Shown piece by piece: positions 34,600-35,677 of a stretch of 35,677 nucleotides of DNA (positions within the stretch are counted from its first letter, which is position 1; every line of letters starts with the position of its first letter). The DNA comes from an uncultured Coriobacteriaceae bacterium (GTDB lineage: Bacteria > Actinomycetota > Coriobacteriia > Coriobacteriales > Atopobiaceae). The DNA lies in NCBI GenBank assembly GCA_902798915.1, contig CADBYM010000035.1, positions 1 through 35,677 on the forward strand, in the 5' to 3' direction. The notes below the pieces were generated by a model. That model ran no database searches. It was not told the origin of the DNA and was given only the letters and a program-made list of their open reading frames with translations. Both the position numbers and the translations under genes were made by a program.

Positions 34600-35208
34600 A
34601 TGAGCATTAAGCTGGGAGTTCTTCTCTCTGGTTCGGGTACCAACCTCCAGGCCATCATAGACCGCATAGCGGCGGGCACGCTCGACGCCACGATTGAGCT
34701 TGTCGTGGCGTCGCGTCCAGATGCCTATGGCATCAAGCGTGCTCAAGAGGCCAAGCTGCAGACGTTGACGCTCTCCAAGGAGATGTATACCGACCCGCTG
34801 GTCGCCGACGAGATCATTGCTACCGAACTCAGGATGCATGAGGTTGACTATGTGATTATGGCTGGATACATGCGTATGGTCCATGAGCCCATCCTGGCGA
34901 CCTTCCCCAACCGTGTGGTCAACCTGCACCCTGCGCTACTCCCCAGCTTCAAGGGGGCGCATGCCATACAGGATGCATATGACTATGGAGTCAAGGTTAC
35001 CGGTGTCACGGTGCACTTCGCCGACGACAAGTACGATTGCGGTCCCATCATCGCTCAACAGGCGCTCGTGGTGGAGGAGGGCTGGACGGTGGATGAGCTG
35101 GAGGAGCACATCCACGCCATCGAGCATGTGCTCTATCCCGACACCATCCAGCTGCTGGCCGAGGGACGTGTGCGTGTTCGAGACAATGGGACCGTTGAGG
35201 TCTCATGA
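34600..35208 (+). CDS. purN: Phosphoribosylglycinamide formyltransferase PurN
   Basis: A 202-residue folate-dependent GAR transformylase. The N-terminal LGVLLSGSGTNLQAIID binds the phosphate of the substrate. Catalytic residues sit in VVNLHPALLPSFKGAHAI (Asn, His) and VHFADDKYDCGPIIAQQ (Asp). The start at 34600 has an AAGGGA site; the longer frame runs back into purM and is rejected. It completes the purE-sortase-purM-purN run and converges on the receiver-domain remnant. Confidence 0.96.
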   Translation: MSIKLGVLLSGSGTNLQAIIDRIAAGTLDATIELVVASRPDAYGIKRAQEAKLQTLTLSKEMYTDPLVADEIIATELRMHEVDYVIMAGYMRMVHEPILATFPNRVVNLHPALLPSFKGAHAIQDAYDYGVKVTGVTVHFADDKYDCGPIIAQQALVVEEGWTVDELEEHIHAIEHVLYPDTIQLLAEGRVRVRDNGTVEVS

Positions 35209-35236
35209 TCGCAGGTCATTGCGGCCGGTCGGGTGA

Positions 35237-35677
35237 TCACTTCACGTATGCGGAAAGCACCCTCGCAAGGGCCTCGATGTCGATTGGCTTTGCAATGTGG
35301 TCGTTCATGCCGGCTTTCTTGCTGTTCCTGACGTCCTCGGCAAAAGCGTTGGCCGACATGGCGACTATGGGGATGTTCTTTGCGTAGGGTCGGTCCATGG
35401 CTCTGATGGCCCTTGTCGCCTCGTAGCCGTCCATGACGGGCATACGGATGTCCGACAGCACCATGGCATAGTAGCCGTCGGGCGAGTCCTCGACCATCTT
35501 CACCGCCTCGGCGCCATCCTTCGCCCAATCGACCTCAACGCCGGCCATTTCCAGGAAGTCCATGGCGATTTCGGCGTTAAAATCCCCTCTTGCAGAAAGT
35601 TGGTGCCTTCCTGACCTGCACCTACTCTGAACAGCCATTCTGTCCGTAATACTCCCTGTAGGGCAGCGAAACCGGGA
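35237..35677 (-). pseudogene. Receiver-domain remnant, 5' part lost or displaced
   Basis: The frame ends at 35237 and is open to the window edge (first ATG 35638). From Asn in FNAEIAMDFLEMAGVEVDWAKDGAEAV onward it is a typical response-regulator receiver domain: phospho-acceptor Asp in LSDIRMPVMDGYEA, the Thr/Ser-site segment IPIVAMSANAF and the Lys in HIAKPID. The first strand with the essential acidic pair (normally LLVEDNxxN) is missing; residues upstream (CRSGRHQLSARGD) have no receiver similarity in any minus-strand frame I read. The style resembles the C-terminal receiver of hybrid histidine kinases, so this is most likely a broken gene fragment. Confidence 0.7.

Overview
The window is about 35.7 kb of fairly GC-rich bacterial chromosome centred on the replication origin. 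The gene set (dnaA-dnaN-recF-DUF721-gyrB-gyrA running left; rpmH-rnpA-yidD-yidC-jag-rsmG-parA-parB running right), a paired PafBC-like WYL regulator, a class B sortase, a GyrA carrying Ala at the fluoroquinolone Ser83 position and several GTG/TTG starts all point to a high-GC Gram-positive. My best guess is class Coriobacteriia (Olsenella/Atopobium-like Atopobiaceae). That placement is inferred from reading proteins and was not checked by a search.

Layout. 1-1.1 kb: an ECF sigma factor with a small acidic upstream gene, on the minus strand. 1.1-3.3 kb: a bifunctional-nuclease-domain protein, facing a dicarboxylate-type symporter that carries an N-terminal degenerate GHKL domain. 3.3-12.9 kb: the replication block gyrA, gyrB, dciA-like DUF721, recF, dnaN and dnaA, all on the minus strand. 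The 271-bp dnaA-dnaN gap has the hallmarks of oriC: a DnaA box, DnaA-trio triplets, an AT-rich stretch and five extra GAACAC 9-mers. 13.0-14.1 kb: an unusual GHKL-ATPase / Gln-Pro-Trp repeat / winged-helix protein directly upstream of dnaA. 14.1-14.5 kb: an AT-rich divergent control region. 14.5-19.3 kb: ribosomal protein L34, RNase P protein, the YidD/YidC/Jag membrane-insertion and RNA-binding group, RsmG, ParA and ParB with two parS sites, and a small membrane protein. 19.4-24.5 kb: rlmN (minus), then a D-Ala-D-Ala ligase coupled to a DnaQ-exonuclease/DinG-type helicase. 24.5-26.5 kb: the two WYL regulators (minus). 26.7-30.3 kb: a membrane M28-type peptidase homologue split by about 720 residues of extremely acidic, Tyr-rich sequence. 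30.4 kb: tRNA-Gly(CCC). 30.6-35.2 kb: an M29 aminopeptidase, purE, a class B sortase, purM and purN. At the right edge lies the 3' remnant of a response-regulator receiver domain.

Genes left of the origin mostly run left and genes right of it mostly run right, so most transcription is co-directional with replication forks leaving the dnaA-dnaN gap. ParAB and parS sit about 6 kb from the origin, as is usual for origin segregation. The most unusual items are: (i) the GHKL-winged-helix protein beside dnaA, whose upstream region shares an exact 12-mer with the dnaA promoter; (ii) an altered DnaA recognition-helix signature together with repeated non-standard 9-mers in oriC; (iii) the acidic insertion in the M28 homologue, whose catalytic Glu pair is also degenerate; and (iv) the GHKL-SLC1 transporter fusion.
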